Shown piece after piece: positions 28,459 through 36,577 of a stretch of 64,000 bases of DNA; within the stretch, counting starts at the first letter, position 1, and every line of letters starts with the position of its first letter. Below the pieces are notes generated by a model. That model saw nothing but the letters and a program-made list of their open reading frames with translations. It did no database searches and was not told the DNA's origin. The DNA lies in NCBI RefSeq assembly GCF_008274805.1, contig NZ_CP022579.1:3100001-3164000 (forward strand). Reading direction: 5' to 3'. The stretch is from Oryzomicrobium terrae (GTDB lineage Bacteria > Pseudomonadota > Gammaproteobacteria > Burkholderiales > Rhodocyclaceae). Made by a program: the position numbers and the translations under genes.

Positions 28459-30426
28459 TCAGGCCGCCTGGCGCTGGGGAATCGCGTAGGTCTTGGCGTC
28501 GCAGATGCGCAGATCGGCGGCCACCATGCCCGAACGTCCGTCCTCGAATTTCACCTGGGTCTCGATGTACTGGCTGGAACGGCCGGCATAGAAGGCATCC
28601 ACCAGCACCCCGTACTTCTCGGCGATGAAGCCGCGGCGCACCTTGCGGGTACGGGTCAGCTCGTCGTCGTCCGGGTCCAGTTCCTTGTGCAGCACGAGGA
28701 AGCGCGCCACCTGGGAATCGGCCAGCATCGGGTCGTGGATCAGCTCCGAGTTCACCTTCTCGACGCACTCCTGGATCAGGCCATAAACCTCGGGCTTGGC
28801 CGCCAGGTCGGTGTAGCCGGCGTAGGCGATGCCGCGCTTTTCAGCCCAGTTGCCCACCGCTTCCATGTCGATGTTGATGAAGGCGCACACCTGGCCCCGG
28901 TTATGACCGAAGCACACGGCTTCCTTGATGTAGGGGAAGAACTTGAGCTTGTTCTCGATGTAGTTGGGGGCGAACATCGCGCCATTGGCCAGCTTGCCCA
29001 CGTCCTTGGCCCGATCGATGATCTTGAGATGGCCGTCCTCGTCGAAGAACCCGGCGTCGCCGGTGAGGAAGTAGCCCTCGGCATCGATCGCCTCGGCGGT
29101 GGAATCGGGGCGCTTGTAGTACTCCTTGAGCAGCATCGGGCCCTTGACCAGGATCTCGCCCTTGTCGGAGATCTTCACTTCGACGAAGGGGCCGGGCTTG
29201 CCGACGGAATCGAGCTTGATCTCACCATTCGGTTGCAGGCAGACGTAGGCGCAGGTTTCGGTCTGGCCGTAGAACTGCTTGAGGTTGATGCCGATGGAGC
29301 GGTAGAAGCGGAACAGGTCGGGGCCGATCGCCGCGCCGGCGGTGTAGCCGACCCGGATGCGGCTCAGCCCGAGGACGTTCTTGAGCGGCCCGTAGACCAG
29401 GGCATTGCCCAGGGAATAAAGCATCCGGTCGGCGAAGCCCACCGGCTTGCCGTCGAGGATGTCGGCGCCGCAGCGCTTGGCCACGTCCATGAAGAAATGG
29501 AACATGCGCCGCTTGATCGCCCCGGCGTCCTCCATGCGAATCATCACCTGGGTGAGCAGGTTTTCGAAGATGCGCGGCGGGGCGAAGTAGTAGGTGGGCC
29601 CGATCTCGCGCAGGTCGGACATGACCGTGTCGGACGATTCGGGACAGTTGATGGTAAAGCCGGCTACCAACGCCTGGGCGTAGGAGAACAGGTGGTCGCC
29701 AACCCACGCCATGGGCAGGTAGGACAGGGTTTCCTCGTCGGCGGTCAGCCCATCGAACTGGCAGGCGCCACGGGCGGCGCTGATGAAGGCGTGGTGAGCC
29801 TGGCAGACCCCCTTGGGCTTGCCGGTGGTGCCCGAGGTGTACAGCATCACCGCCGTATCGCTGCTCTCACCCTTATCGATCTCCGCCGCGACGAAGCCCG
29901 GATGGGCGGCGTTGTACTCGCGTCCGAGGGCCATCGCCGCCTCGATGTTGTGCAGGAACGGCTGATCGTAGTGACGCATGCCGCGCGGATCGTCGTAGAT
30001 GATGTGCGCCAAGGCCGGCAGGCTGTCGCGGATTTCCAGCAGCTTGTCCACCTGCTCCTGGTTCTCGGCGAAGGCGAAGGTCACCTCCGCGTCCTGGAGA
30101 GCGAACTGCATCTCGTTGGCCACCGCATCCTGGTAGAGAGGCACCGGCACCCCGCCCAGGCACTGGACAGCGGTCATGGCCAGATACAGGCGCGGCCGGT
30201 TGTCGCCGATGATGGCGACATTATCGCCGCGCTTCAGCCCCAGCTTGGCCATCCCCCCCGCCAGCGCCACCACCTGTTCGCGGACGTCTTCCCAGGTCCA
30301 GGTCTGCCAGATGCCAAGGTCCTTTTCCCGCATGGCGGGGTGATTGCCGCGAACCTTGGCGTGATGCATCAACAGTCGCGGAAAGGTCGAGATCCCTTCC
30401 ACTGCCTTGCTTGCCTTGTCAGGCAT
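28459..30426 (-). CDS. Long-chain fatty-acid-type CoA ligase
   Basis: A 655-residue AMP-forming acyl-CoA synthetase of the FACL type. Motifs are the P-loop LYTSGTTGKPKG near 225, FYGQTETCAYVC near 380, TGDAGFFDEDGHLKIIDR near 470 and a C-terminal lid domain. It activates a carboxylic acid (fatty or aryl-alkanoic) to its CoA ester in the cytoplasm. The ATG at 30426 has a GGAGGAG site. It is the first gene of the operon running into the Liv transporter and the PaaK-like ligase. It is divergent from a Crp/Fnr regulator, its likely controller. Confidence 0.9.
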   Translation of the reverse strand: MPDKASKAVEGISTFPRLLMHHAKVRGNHPAMREKDLGIWQTWTWEDVREQVVALAGGMAKLGLKRGDNVAIIGDNRPRLYLAMTAVQCLGGVPVPLYQDAVANEMQFALQDAEVTFAFAENQEQVDKLLEIRDSLPALAHIIYDDPRGMRHYDQPFLHNIEAAMALGREYNAAHPGFVAAEIDKGESSDTAVMLYTSGTTGKPKGVCQAHHAFISAARGACQFDGLTADEETLSYLPMAWVGDHLFSYAQALVAGFTINCPESSDTVMSDLREIGPTYYFAPPRIFENLLTQVMIRMEDAGAIKRRMFHFFMDVAKRCGADILDGKPVGFADRMLYSLGNALVYGPLKNVLGLSRIRVGYTAGAAIGPDLFRFYRSIGINLKQFYGQTETCAYVCLQPNGEIKLDSVGKPGPFVEVKISDKGEILVKGPMLLKEYYKRPDSTAEAIDAEGYFLTGDAGFFDEDGHLKIIDRAKDVGKLANGAMFAPNYIENKLKFFPYIKEAVCFGHNRGQVCAFINIDMEAVGNWAEKRGIAYAGYTDLAAKPEVYGLIQECVEKVNSELIHDPMLADSQVARFLVLHKELDPDDDELTRTRKVRRGFIAEKYGVLVDAFYAGRSSQYIETQVKFEDGRSGMVAADLRICDAKTYAIPQRQAA

Positions 30427-30668
30427 AGTCGTCTCCTCCGTTGCCACCTCACCGCCGCGGCGCTGCCGAGCGGTTGGAACAATTCGGGGGCGGGTGGGGC
30501 GGCGTGGTTGCCGCACCGGTTTTATTGATATCACCCGCCGGTGTCGTTGCTGTAGGAAGCCTTCGATGTGCGGTATCGCTGCAGGTCATGCTAGGCGGAT
30601 GGCCTGACACGACACTTACGGCATAGTAAAACCATTTACCGAAACTGCTTCTGGGAACGCAGTCTAGT

Positions 30669-30691
30669 GACAAGTGGCGCCTATAATTGTC
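30669..30691 (+). promoter_or_regulatory. Promoter and possible operator of the Crp/Fnr regulator
   Basis: A perfect TATAAT (30682-30687) lies 29 bases before the regulator ATG. It is overlapped by an inverted repeat GACAA-N13-TTGTC (30669-30691). A regulator binding this repeat would cover the -10 box and repress itself. This is an inference from symmetry only. Confidence 0.4.
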
Positions 30692-30716
30692 GCCTGGCTG
30701 ACATTTGCGAAAAAAA

Positions 30717-31391
30717 ATGCAAACGCTCAAGGAAGCATTACGTGGCGCCGTCTGGGCGAGGGAACTGGACGAGGAGACGCTGGCCCGCATCGAGGCCGGC
30801 ACGGTGGAACGCAAAATCCCGGCAGGGGGCTTCGTCTGCCACCGGGGCGAGCCCACCGATCACTGGATCGGCGTGGTGGACGGGCTGGTCAAGATGAGCA
30901 GCCACTGGATCACGGGGAAGACAATGACCTTCACCGGCGTCCCCACCGGCGGCTGGTTCGGCGAGGGCTCCCTGCTCAAGCGCGAGATCCGCAAGTACGA
31001 CGTGCTGGCCCTGCGCGAATCCCGGGTGGCCTATATGGGGGCAAGCACCTTCTACTGGCTGCTCGACCACAGCATCCCCTTCAACCGCTTCCTGCTCACC
31101 CAGCTCAACGAGCGCCTCGGCCAGTTCATCGGCATGGTGGAGTACGAGCGCATGCTCGACACCGACGCGCGCATCGCCCGCTGCATCGCCGCCCTGTTCA
31201 ACCCGGTGCTCTACCCGGGGACCGGGGCCGAGCTGGGGATTTCCCAGGAAGAGATCGGCTACCTCGCCGGGGTTTCCCGGCAGCGGGTGAACCAGGGGCT
31301 GAAGGTCCTGGAGGACGCGGGCCTGCTCTCCCTCAACTACGGCAAAGTCACGGTACTCGACGTGGACGGGCTGCGCCGCTTCGGCCTGTAG
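30717..31391 (+). CDS. Crp/Fnr family transcription regulator
   Basis: A 224-residue regulator. An N-terminal cyclic-nucleotide-binding-like barrel (residues 1-120) includes GGWFGEGSLLKREIRKYD. A dimer helix follows, then a C-terminal helix-turn-helix (ISQEEIGYLAGVSRQRVNQG). The FNR iron-sulfur cysteines are absent and the cAMP-contact motif is not kept, so the ligand is unclear. I use the ATG at 30717; a TTG four codons earlier is possible. It is divergent from the CoA-ligase/Liv operon and likely regulates it. Confidence 0.9.
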   Translation: MQTLKEALRGAVWARELDEETLARIEAGTVERKIPAGGFVCHRGEPTDHWIGVVDGLVKMSSHWITGKTMTFTGVPTGGWFGEGSLLKREIRKYDVLALRESRVAYMGASTFYWLLDHSIPFNRFLLTQLNERLGQFIGMVEYERMLDTDARIARCIAALFNPVLYPGTGAELGISQEEIGYLAGVSRQRVNQGLKVLEDAGLLSLNYGKVTVLDVDGLRRFGL

Positions 31392-31395
31392 CCCC

Positions 31396-33132
31396 TCACT
31401 CGATCGGCTCGGCCACTTCCACCCGGTTGCGTCCGCCGCCCTTGGCGGCGTAGAGCGCCGCGTCCGCCGCCTGGAAAAGGCGCAGCCACGCGCCATCGCC
31501 CGGCAGCACTTCGGCCACGCCGAAGCTGCAGGTAACGGTCAGAGAGACACCGTCCTCGGTGACGATCGGCCGGGCCTGAAGTTCGGCGCGCAGCTTTTCC
31601 GCCTTGGCCCGCAGGGCGTCGCGCCCCGGACTGGCCTGGGTGAGGAAGGCGAACTCCTCACCGCCGTAGCGCACCAGGATGTCATCGCCCCGGATCATGG
31701 CCTGCACCCGTCGCGCCACCTCCTGCAACACCCGGTCGCCGGCCAGATGGCCGTGGCTGTCGTTGATGCGCTTGAAATAGTCGATATCGAAGAGGATCAA
31801 CCCGGCCGCCATGCCGGCGCTATCCGGGTGCGACAGCTCCTCGCCGAATTGCTCCAGGGCACGGCGGTTGAGCAGGCCGGTCAGGGCATCGGTCTCGGCC
31901 TGGCGGCGCAGCCGTTCGCTCAGAACCTGGCGCTCCTTGTCCCGCACCAGCGCTTCGCGCTGCCGCTGGCGTAGTACACCGATGGCTTCGAACAGGGCCG
32001 TCACCTCCCGCCCCCGGGCTGGTGGCGGCGGCACCTCGCGGAGGTCGCCCTTGGCCAGCTCGACGATTTCCCGCTTGGCACGCAGCAGGGGGCGGAAGAC
32101 CAGGCGGTCGGCGCCGACCAGGATCGCCACCAGCACCAGCAGGCTGGCCAGCACCGCGGCCAGGGACAACAGCATCGAGTTGCGCGCCGCATCGCGCGCC
32201 GCCACGGCACGCTGCATGGTCAGGACGACCACCCGTTCGCGCAGGGTTTCCAGGGGGCGGAAGTCGGGGACGATGCGCTCGGTGAACTGCCCGGCGGTCA
32301 GGGGATAGACCCGCCCCGCCAGGCTTGCCTGCACCACCTCGTCCACCAGGTCGAGGGCGGCGCCGAAGTAGCGGCGCTGCACCTGCTCCATCAAGTGGGT
32401 GGTGGCATCATCGTGCAATACGACCGCGGCGTGCTGCTCCAGGGTCGCCCCGAGTTGCTCGACCCGCCCGCGCAGGCGGTTGACCCCGTGGCGCTGGGCG
32501 GTGTTCATGGGCTGCCCGGTGACCAGGGAAGGCACCAGCAGGGAGCCGATCCGGCCGGCGTTCTCGCGCAGGTCGCCCATCAGCCGTGCCAGGATCACCG
32601 GGCCGGCCAGCTTGTTGTCGTTCTCGATGATCCGGGCGCCACAGGCGTTCACTACCGGAACCAGGGTGTCCACCACCGTGAACATGGTGGTGATGGCTTG
32701 GCGGATTTGTTCCGGGCTGCGCGCCTGGCGCGGCAGGGCGGCCACCCGGTCCACTTCGCGCCGGCCCACGGCCAGGCGTTGGCGCACCAGGGTCAAGGCC
32801 TCCGGCGCGCCCTCGCCCGCTGCATCGGAATCGGCAGAAAGGGCCCGCCCCAGTTCATCCAGGGCCAGGTCCGAGCTTTCCCGGTAGGTCTGCAGCCGGG
32901 CCAGGTAAGGACTATCCGGATCGTTGTCGTCGCCCATCAGGCTGTTGCCGGGCCCGCGCTCGGCCGACACCAGGGTGGCGGCGCGCAAGGCGGCATGAAA
33001 CACCTGCATGCGTTCGAGGCTGCGGGTATTGCGACGGTATTCCTGGAATGTCGGCGATACCACCTGCGTCGCCAGTGTCAGCGCCCCAAGCACGATCGCC
33101 ACGGCACCCAGGCGGAGCTTGCGGCTTAACAT
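31396..33132 (-). CDS. Membrane-bound diguanylate cyclase
   Basis: A 578-residue protein that should make c-di-GMP. An N-terminal membrane helix (residues 8-28) is followed by a periplasmic helical sensor (about 30-315), a second membrane helix (about 318-340) and a HAMP-like linker. The GGDEF domain has DIDYFKRINDSHGHLAGD and an intact YGGEEFAFL. The sensor begins with a segment around LVSAERGPGNSLMGDD that loosely resembles nitrate/nitrite-sensing (NIT) domains; this is weak. It converges with the Crp/Fnr gene, with only 4 bp between stops, and follows the itaconate locus terminator. Confidence 0.9.
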   Translation of the reverse strand: MLSRKLRLGAVAIVLGALTLATQVVSPTFQEYRRNTRSLERMQVFHAALRAATLVSAERGPGNSLMGDDNDPDSPYLARLQTYRESSDLALDELGRALSADSDAAGEGAPEALTLVRQRLAVGRREVDRVAALPRQARSPEQIRQAITTMFTVVDTLVPVVNACGARIIENDNKLAGPVILARLMGDLRENAGRIGSLLVPSLVTGQPMNTAQRHGVNRLRGRVEQLGATLEQHAAVVLHDDATTHLMEQVQRRYFGAALDLVDEVVQASLAGRVYPLTAGQFTERIVPDFRPLETLRERVVVLTMQRAVAARDAARNSMLLSLAAVLASLLVLVAILVGADRLVFRPLLRAKREIVELAKGDLREVPPPPARGREVTALFEAIGVLRQRQREALVRDKERQVLSERLRRQAETDALTGLLNRRALEQFGEELSHPDSAGMAAGLILFDIDYFKRINDSHGHLAGDRVLQEVARRVQAMIRGDDILVRYGGEEFAFLTQASPGRDALRAKAEKLRAELQARPIVTEDGVSLTVTCSFGVAEVLPGDGAWLRLFQAADAALYAAKGGGRNRVEVAEPIE

Positions 33133-33253
33133 GGTGAATCAGATTCCAGCGTCCACCTCCCCGGCGGTCCCGGCCCCTGCGGGGCTCTTCTCGGAATATG
33201 ACAACAGCTGCCATTGTCTCCGAAAAGCCCCGCGCTTCCCTGACAACGCCGAC

Positions 33254-33278
33254 AAAAAAACAGCCCCTGACGGGGCTG
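33254..33278 (-). terminator. Intrinsic terminator after the itaconate locus
   Basis: On the minus strand CAGCCCC-GTCA-GGGGCTG is followed by TTTTTTT, about 100 bases after the dctP stop. It should end the operon before the diguanylate cyclase gene. Confidence 0.88.
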
Positions 33279-33379
33279 GGCGCCATGCGGCGCAGAGTGG
33301 TAGGCATGTCGGACCGGGCCGCCTGCCGGGGGGTTTCCCCATCGGCGGCGCCGGCACCACACCGTTCTACCGGAGGAAA

Positions 33380-34408
33380 TTACTGTTTGAAGCCGAGGGC
33401 GGCGGATTCCTTGTAGATCGCCTCGATGGTGTCCTTGCCGACGCGGCCGGCCATCTCCTTGTGCACCGGCAGCAGGGCCTGGCGCCAGGCTTCGCGCTCC
33501 TTGTCGGTGAGGGTGATCACCTTGACCTTGCCGGACGCCTGGATCTTGCGCAGGGCTTCGTCGTTCTCCTGCTGGGCGATGGCGTTGGTGTACTTGGTGG
33601 CATCCTTCATCGCCCCTTCGAGGATGGTGCGGATGTCGGCGGGCAGGCCGTCCCAGAACTTCTTGTTGGTGATCACGGCGTAACCGATGTAGCCGTGGTT
33701 GGACACGGTCATGTCCTTCTGCACCTCGTGGGTCTTCTGGGTCCAGTAGTTGGACGGGGTGTTCTCGGTGCCGTCCACCACGCCGGTCTGCAGGGCCTGA
33801 TACACCTCGGAGAAGGCCATCACCTGGGGCAGAGCGCCCAGGGCGCGCATCTGGGCCTCAAGGATTTTCGAGGACTGGATGCGCATCTTCAGGCCCTTGA
33901 AGTCCTTCACGTCACGCAGCGGGCGGTTGGCGCTCATCTCCTTGAAGCCGTTGTCCCAGTAGGCCAGGCCGACGATGCCCTTGGGCTCGAGCTTCTTGAG
34001 CATGGCCGCGCCCACCGGGCCGTTGGTCACCCGGTCGAGCACCGCGGCGCTGGGGAAGATGAAGGGCAGGTCGAAAACCTCGAATTCCTTCACGCCCAGG
34101 GGGCCGAACTTGGACAGGGAGGGGGCGAGCATCTGCACCGAGCCGAGTTGCAGGGCCTCCACCTCTTCCTTGTCCTTGTACAGCTGGCTGTTGGGATAGA
34201 CCTCGACCTTGACCCGGCCACCGGTGCGCTCCTCGGCCAGTTGCTTGAAGCGCTCGGCGCCCTTGCCCTTGGGGGTGTCGGGTGCCACCACGTGGCTGAA
34301 CTTGATGACGATCGGATTGGCAGCGGTCTGAGCCAGGGCAACGCCGGGCAGCGCCGCCGCCAGGGCGAGGGTGAGAATGGTCTTGCGAATGGATGTCAGC
34401 ATTTTCAT
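33380..34408 (-). CDS. dctP: TRAP transporter solute-binding protein (DctP family)
   Basis: A 342-residue periplasmic protein with a signal peptide (AALPGVALA, cut after residue 26). It has the DctP hallmarks: FSHVVAPDTPKGKGAERF, the ligand arginine in LKMRIQSSKILEAQ, and GTENTPSNYW. It should bind a C4 or C5 dicarboxylate; by context itaconate or a relative. It has a strong GGAGGAG start site and is the last gene of the itaconate locus. Unusually, no DctQ or DctM membrane subunit lies beside it. Confidence 0.93.
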   Translation of the reverse strand: MKMLTSIRKTILTLALAAALPGVALAQTAANPIVIKFSHVVAPDTPKGKGAERFKQLAEERTGGRVKVEVYPNSQLYKDKEEVEALQLGSVQMLAPSLSKFGPLGVKEFEVFDLPFIFPSAAVLDRVTNGPVGAAMLKKLEPKGIVGLAYWDNGFKEMSANRPLRDVKDFKGLKMRIQSSKILEAQMRALGALPQVMAFSEVYQALQTGVVDGTENTPSNYWTQKTHEVQKDMTVSNHGYIGYAVITNKKFWDGLPADIRTILEGAMKDATKYTNAIAQQENDEALRKIQASGKVKVITLTDKEREAWRQALLPVHKEMAGRVGKDTIEAIYKESAALGFKQ

Positions 34409-34491
34409 GGTCTCCTCCGTTGAATCACGGTTGTTTTAGGCTTGGGTTGGGGTTGAGGCAGGAACAACTGGGTACTGCAGGTACGGCGAAA

Positions 34492-35358
34492 TCAGGATCT
34501 CAGGGCGGCAGCGGCAAGCAGGCGCTCGGCCCGGGCGATCACCGGGGCGTCGATCATGCGGCCATCCACCACCGCGGCACCGCCGCCGGCGGCCGCCGCC
34601 GCGGCAACCACCGCCTTGGCCCAGGCCACGTCCTCCTCGCTCGGCGTAAAGGCGGCGGTGACCGGACCGACCTGGTTGGGGTGGATCAGCAGCAGGGCGC
34701 CGTAGCCGTGGTTGCGCGCCCGATTGGCGTAGTAGGACAGGGCCTCGCCGTCGCCGATGGCGGTGAACACGCCATCCACCGGCAAGGGCAGGCCCGCGCG
34801 GCGGCTGGCCAGGGCGATCATGGCCCGGTAGGGCAGGAAGACCAGCTCTTCCCGGTCACTCTCGTCCGGGGTCAAGTTCAGGTCCACCGCCAGGTCGAGC
34901 TTGCCGAACACCAGGCGAACGCAGCCCGGTGCGGCGGCGATCTCGGCCAGGGCATCCATGCCCCGCCCCGTCTCGACGATGGGCAGCACCGGCTTGCCGC
35001 AGGCGCAGTGGCAGTAGGTCACCGCATCGGCGGTCTCTGCCTTGGGCAGCAGCAGGCCCGCCACCCCAGGGTGGCGGCAGGCGTCCAGGTCCGCTTCCAG
35101 CCAGGGCGTGCCAGTGCCGTTGATACGCACCACCACGGCGGCGGTGGGGTTGGCGTCGAGCCAGGCGGTGAGTTGACTCCGGGCCCCATCCTTGTCGGCG
35201 GGGGCCACCGCATCCTCCAGGTCCACGATCACCACGTCGGTGCCGCTGGCCATGGCCTTGGCAATGCGCTCGGGGCGCGAGGCGGGCACGAACAGGAAGG
35301 TGCGGGCATCGGCCAGGGGCGTCTTCAACTGGGGTTGGGAAGTTTGGTTGGCAGTCAT
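34492..35358 (-). CDS. ccl: HpcH/HpaI-family CoA lyase, probable (S)-citramalyl-CoA lyase
   Basis: A 288-residue CitE-like protein. Key segments are RTFLFVPASRPERIAKAM, VVIVDLEDAVAPADKDGAR and VRINGTGTPW, and later LVFGKLDLAVDL with the metal-binding acidic residues. In the itaconate pathway this enzyme splits citramalyl-CoA to pyruvate and acetyl-CoA. The ATG at 35358 overlaps the stop of the CoA-transferase gene by one base, so the two are coupled. Specificity is inferred from the neighbouring transferase and hydratase genes. Confidence 0.85.
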   Translation of the reverse strand: MTANQTSQPQLKTPLADARTFLFVPASRPERIAKAMASGTDVVIVDLEDAVAPADKDGARSQLTAWLDANPTAAVVVRINGTGTPWLEADLDACRHPGVAGLLLPKAETADAVTYCHCACGKPVLPIVETGRGMDALAEIAAAPGCVRLVFGKLDLAVDLNLTPDESDREELVFLPYRAMIALASRRAGLPLPVDGVFTAIGDGEALSYYANRARNHGYGALLLIHPNQVGPVTAAFTPSEEDVAWAKAVVAAAAAAGGGAAVVDGRMIDAPVIARAERLLAAAALRS

Positions 35359-36548
35359 CACACCACTCCTTTGGCATGCAGGTCGGCGGCCCGCTCGGCA
35401 AAGCCCAGCTCGGCCAGAATGGCGTCGGTGTGGGCCCCCAGGGCGGGGATCGGGTCCATGCGCGCCGGGCGGTCCGGGCCGGTGCCCGGGGGGTAGAGGG
35501 CGGGCAGCGGGCCCACCGGCGAGTCCACCGTGGTCCAGCGGCCCCGGGCCTTGAGCTGGGGGTGCTCCCACAGGTCGGCCATGGTGTTGACGTGGGCGTT
35601 GGCGATGTCCGCCGCGTCGAGCTTGGCGATCACCGCCTCGGCGCTGCTGGCGGCGAACTCGGCCACGATCAGGTCGTGCAACTCGGTGCGGTGGGCGGTG
35701 CGGGCGGCGTTGTCCACGAAGCGCGGATCGGCCTTCAACTCGGGGCGCTCCAGCACCTTGTCGCAGAAGGTGGCCCACTCGCGCTCGTTCTGCAGGCCGA
35801 GCATGACGGTGCGGCCATCGCCGGCCTTGAACGGGCCGTAGGGGTAGATGGTGGCGTGGGCGGCGCCGGAGCGGCGCGGCGGCTGCTGGCCCTTGTAGGC
35901 GTAATAGAGAGGAAAGCTCATCCACTCCATCATGGTGTCGATCATCGCCACCTCGACGCGCCGCCCCCGGCCGGTGCGGGCCCGCTCCAGCAGGGCGGCA
36001 AGGATGCCCGAATAGGCGTACATGCCGGCGGCGATGTCGGCCACCGAGATGCCGGATTTCACTTCTTCTTCAGGGGTGCCGGTCACCGACAGGAAGCCGC
36101 CCTCGCTCTGGATCAGCAGGTCGTAGGCCTTCTTCTCGGTGTACGGACCGCCATCGCCGTAGCCGGAAATGTCGCAGACGATCAGGCCCGGGTACTTGGG
36201 CGACAGGGCGTCATAGGACAGCCCCAGGCGGGCAGCGGCGCCCGGCGCCAGGTTCTGCACCAGCACGTCGGCCTTGGCCAGGATGGCTTCCAGGATGTCC
36301 CGGGCCTCGGGCTGCTTGAGGTCGAGGCAGAGGCTTTCCTTGGAGCGGTTCACCCAGACGAAGTGGGAGGCCAGGCCATCGACGCGGCGGTCGTAGGCCC
36401 GGGCGAAGTCGCCCACGCCGGGACGCTCGATCTTGATCACCCGGGCGCCCTGGTCGGCCAGGTGGCGGGTGGCCAGGGGCGCGGCGATGGCGTGCTCCAG
36501 GGAGACGACGGTGACACCCTCGAGGGGCAGGTTGGTTGCGGCGGTCAT
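35358..36548 (-). CDS. ict: Family III CoA-transferase, probable itaconate CoA-transferase
   Basis: A 396-residue CaiB/BaiF-fold CoA-transferase. It begins MTAATNLPLEGVTVVSLEHA and carries ATRHLADQGARVIKIERPG. The catalytic aspartate is expected in KKAYDLLIQSEGGFLSVTG near residue 145. It would load CoA from succinyl-CoA onto itaconate. The start at 36548 gives the family N-terminus. Downstream it is fused by overlapping codons to the lyase gene, and 29 bp separate it from the MmgE/PrpD gene. A related CaiB-like protein at 20539 shares the fold but not the context. Confidence 0.85.
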   Translation of the reverse strand: MTAATNLPLEGVTVVSLEHAIAAPLATRHLADQGARVIKIERPGVGDFARAYDRRVDGLASHFVWVNRSKESLCLDLKQPEARDILEAILAKADVLVQNLAPGAAARLGLSYDALSPKYPGLIVCDISGYGDGGPYTEKKAYDLLIQSEGGFLSVTGTPEEEVKSGISVADIAAGMYAYSGILAALLERARTGRGRRVEVAMIDTMMEWMSFPLYYAYKGQQPPRRSGAAHATIYPYGPFKAGDGRTVMLGLQNEREWATFCDKVLERPELKADPRFVDNAARTAHRTELHDLIVAEFAASSAEAVIAKLDAADIANAHVNTMADLWEHPQLKARGRWTTVDSPVGPLPALYPPGTGPDRPARMDPIPALGAHTDAILAELGFAERAADLHAKGVV

Positions 36549-36577
36549 GGTCAATCCAGAAATACGGTGAAGCGGTA

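Noticed and set aside
35358-36548. Formyl-CoA transferase (oxalate pathway) as an alternative call
   Set aside because: There is no oxalyl-CoA decarboxylase nearby, and the adjacent lyase, hydratase and LysR genes fit the itaconate pathway better.
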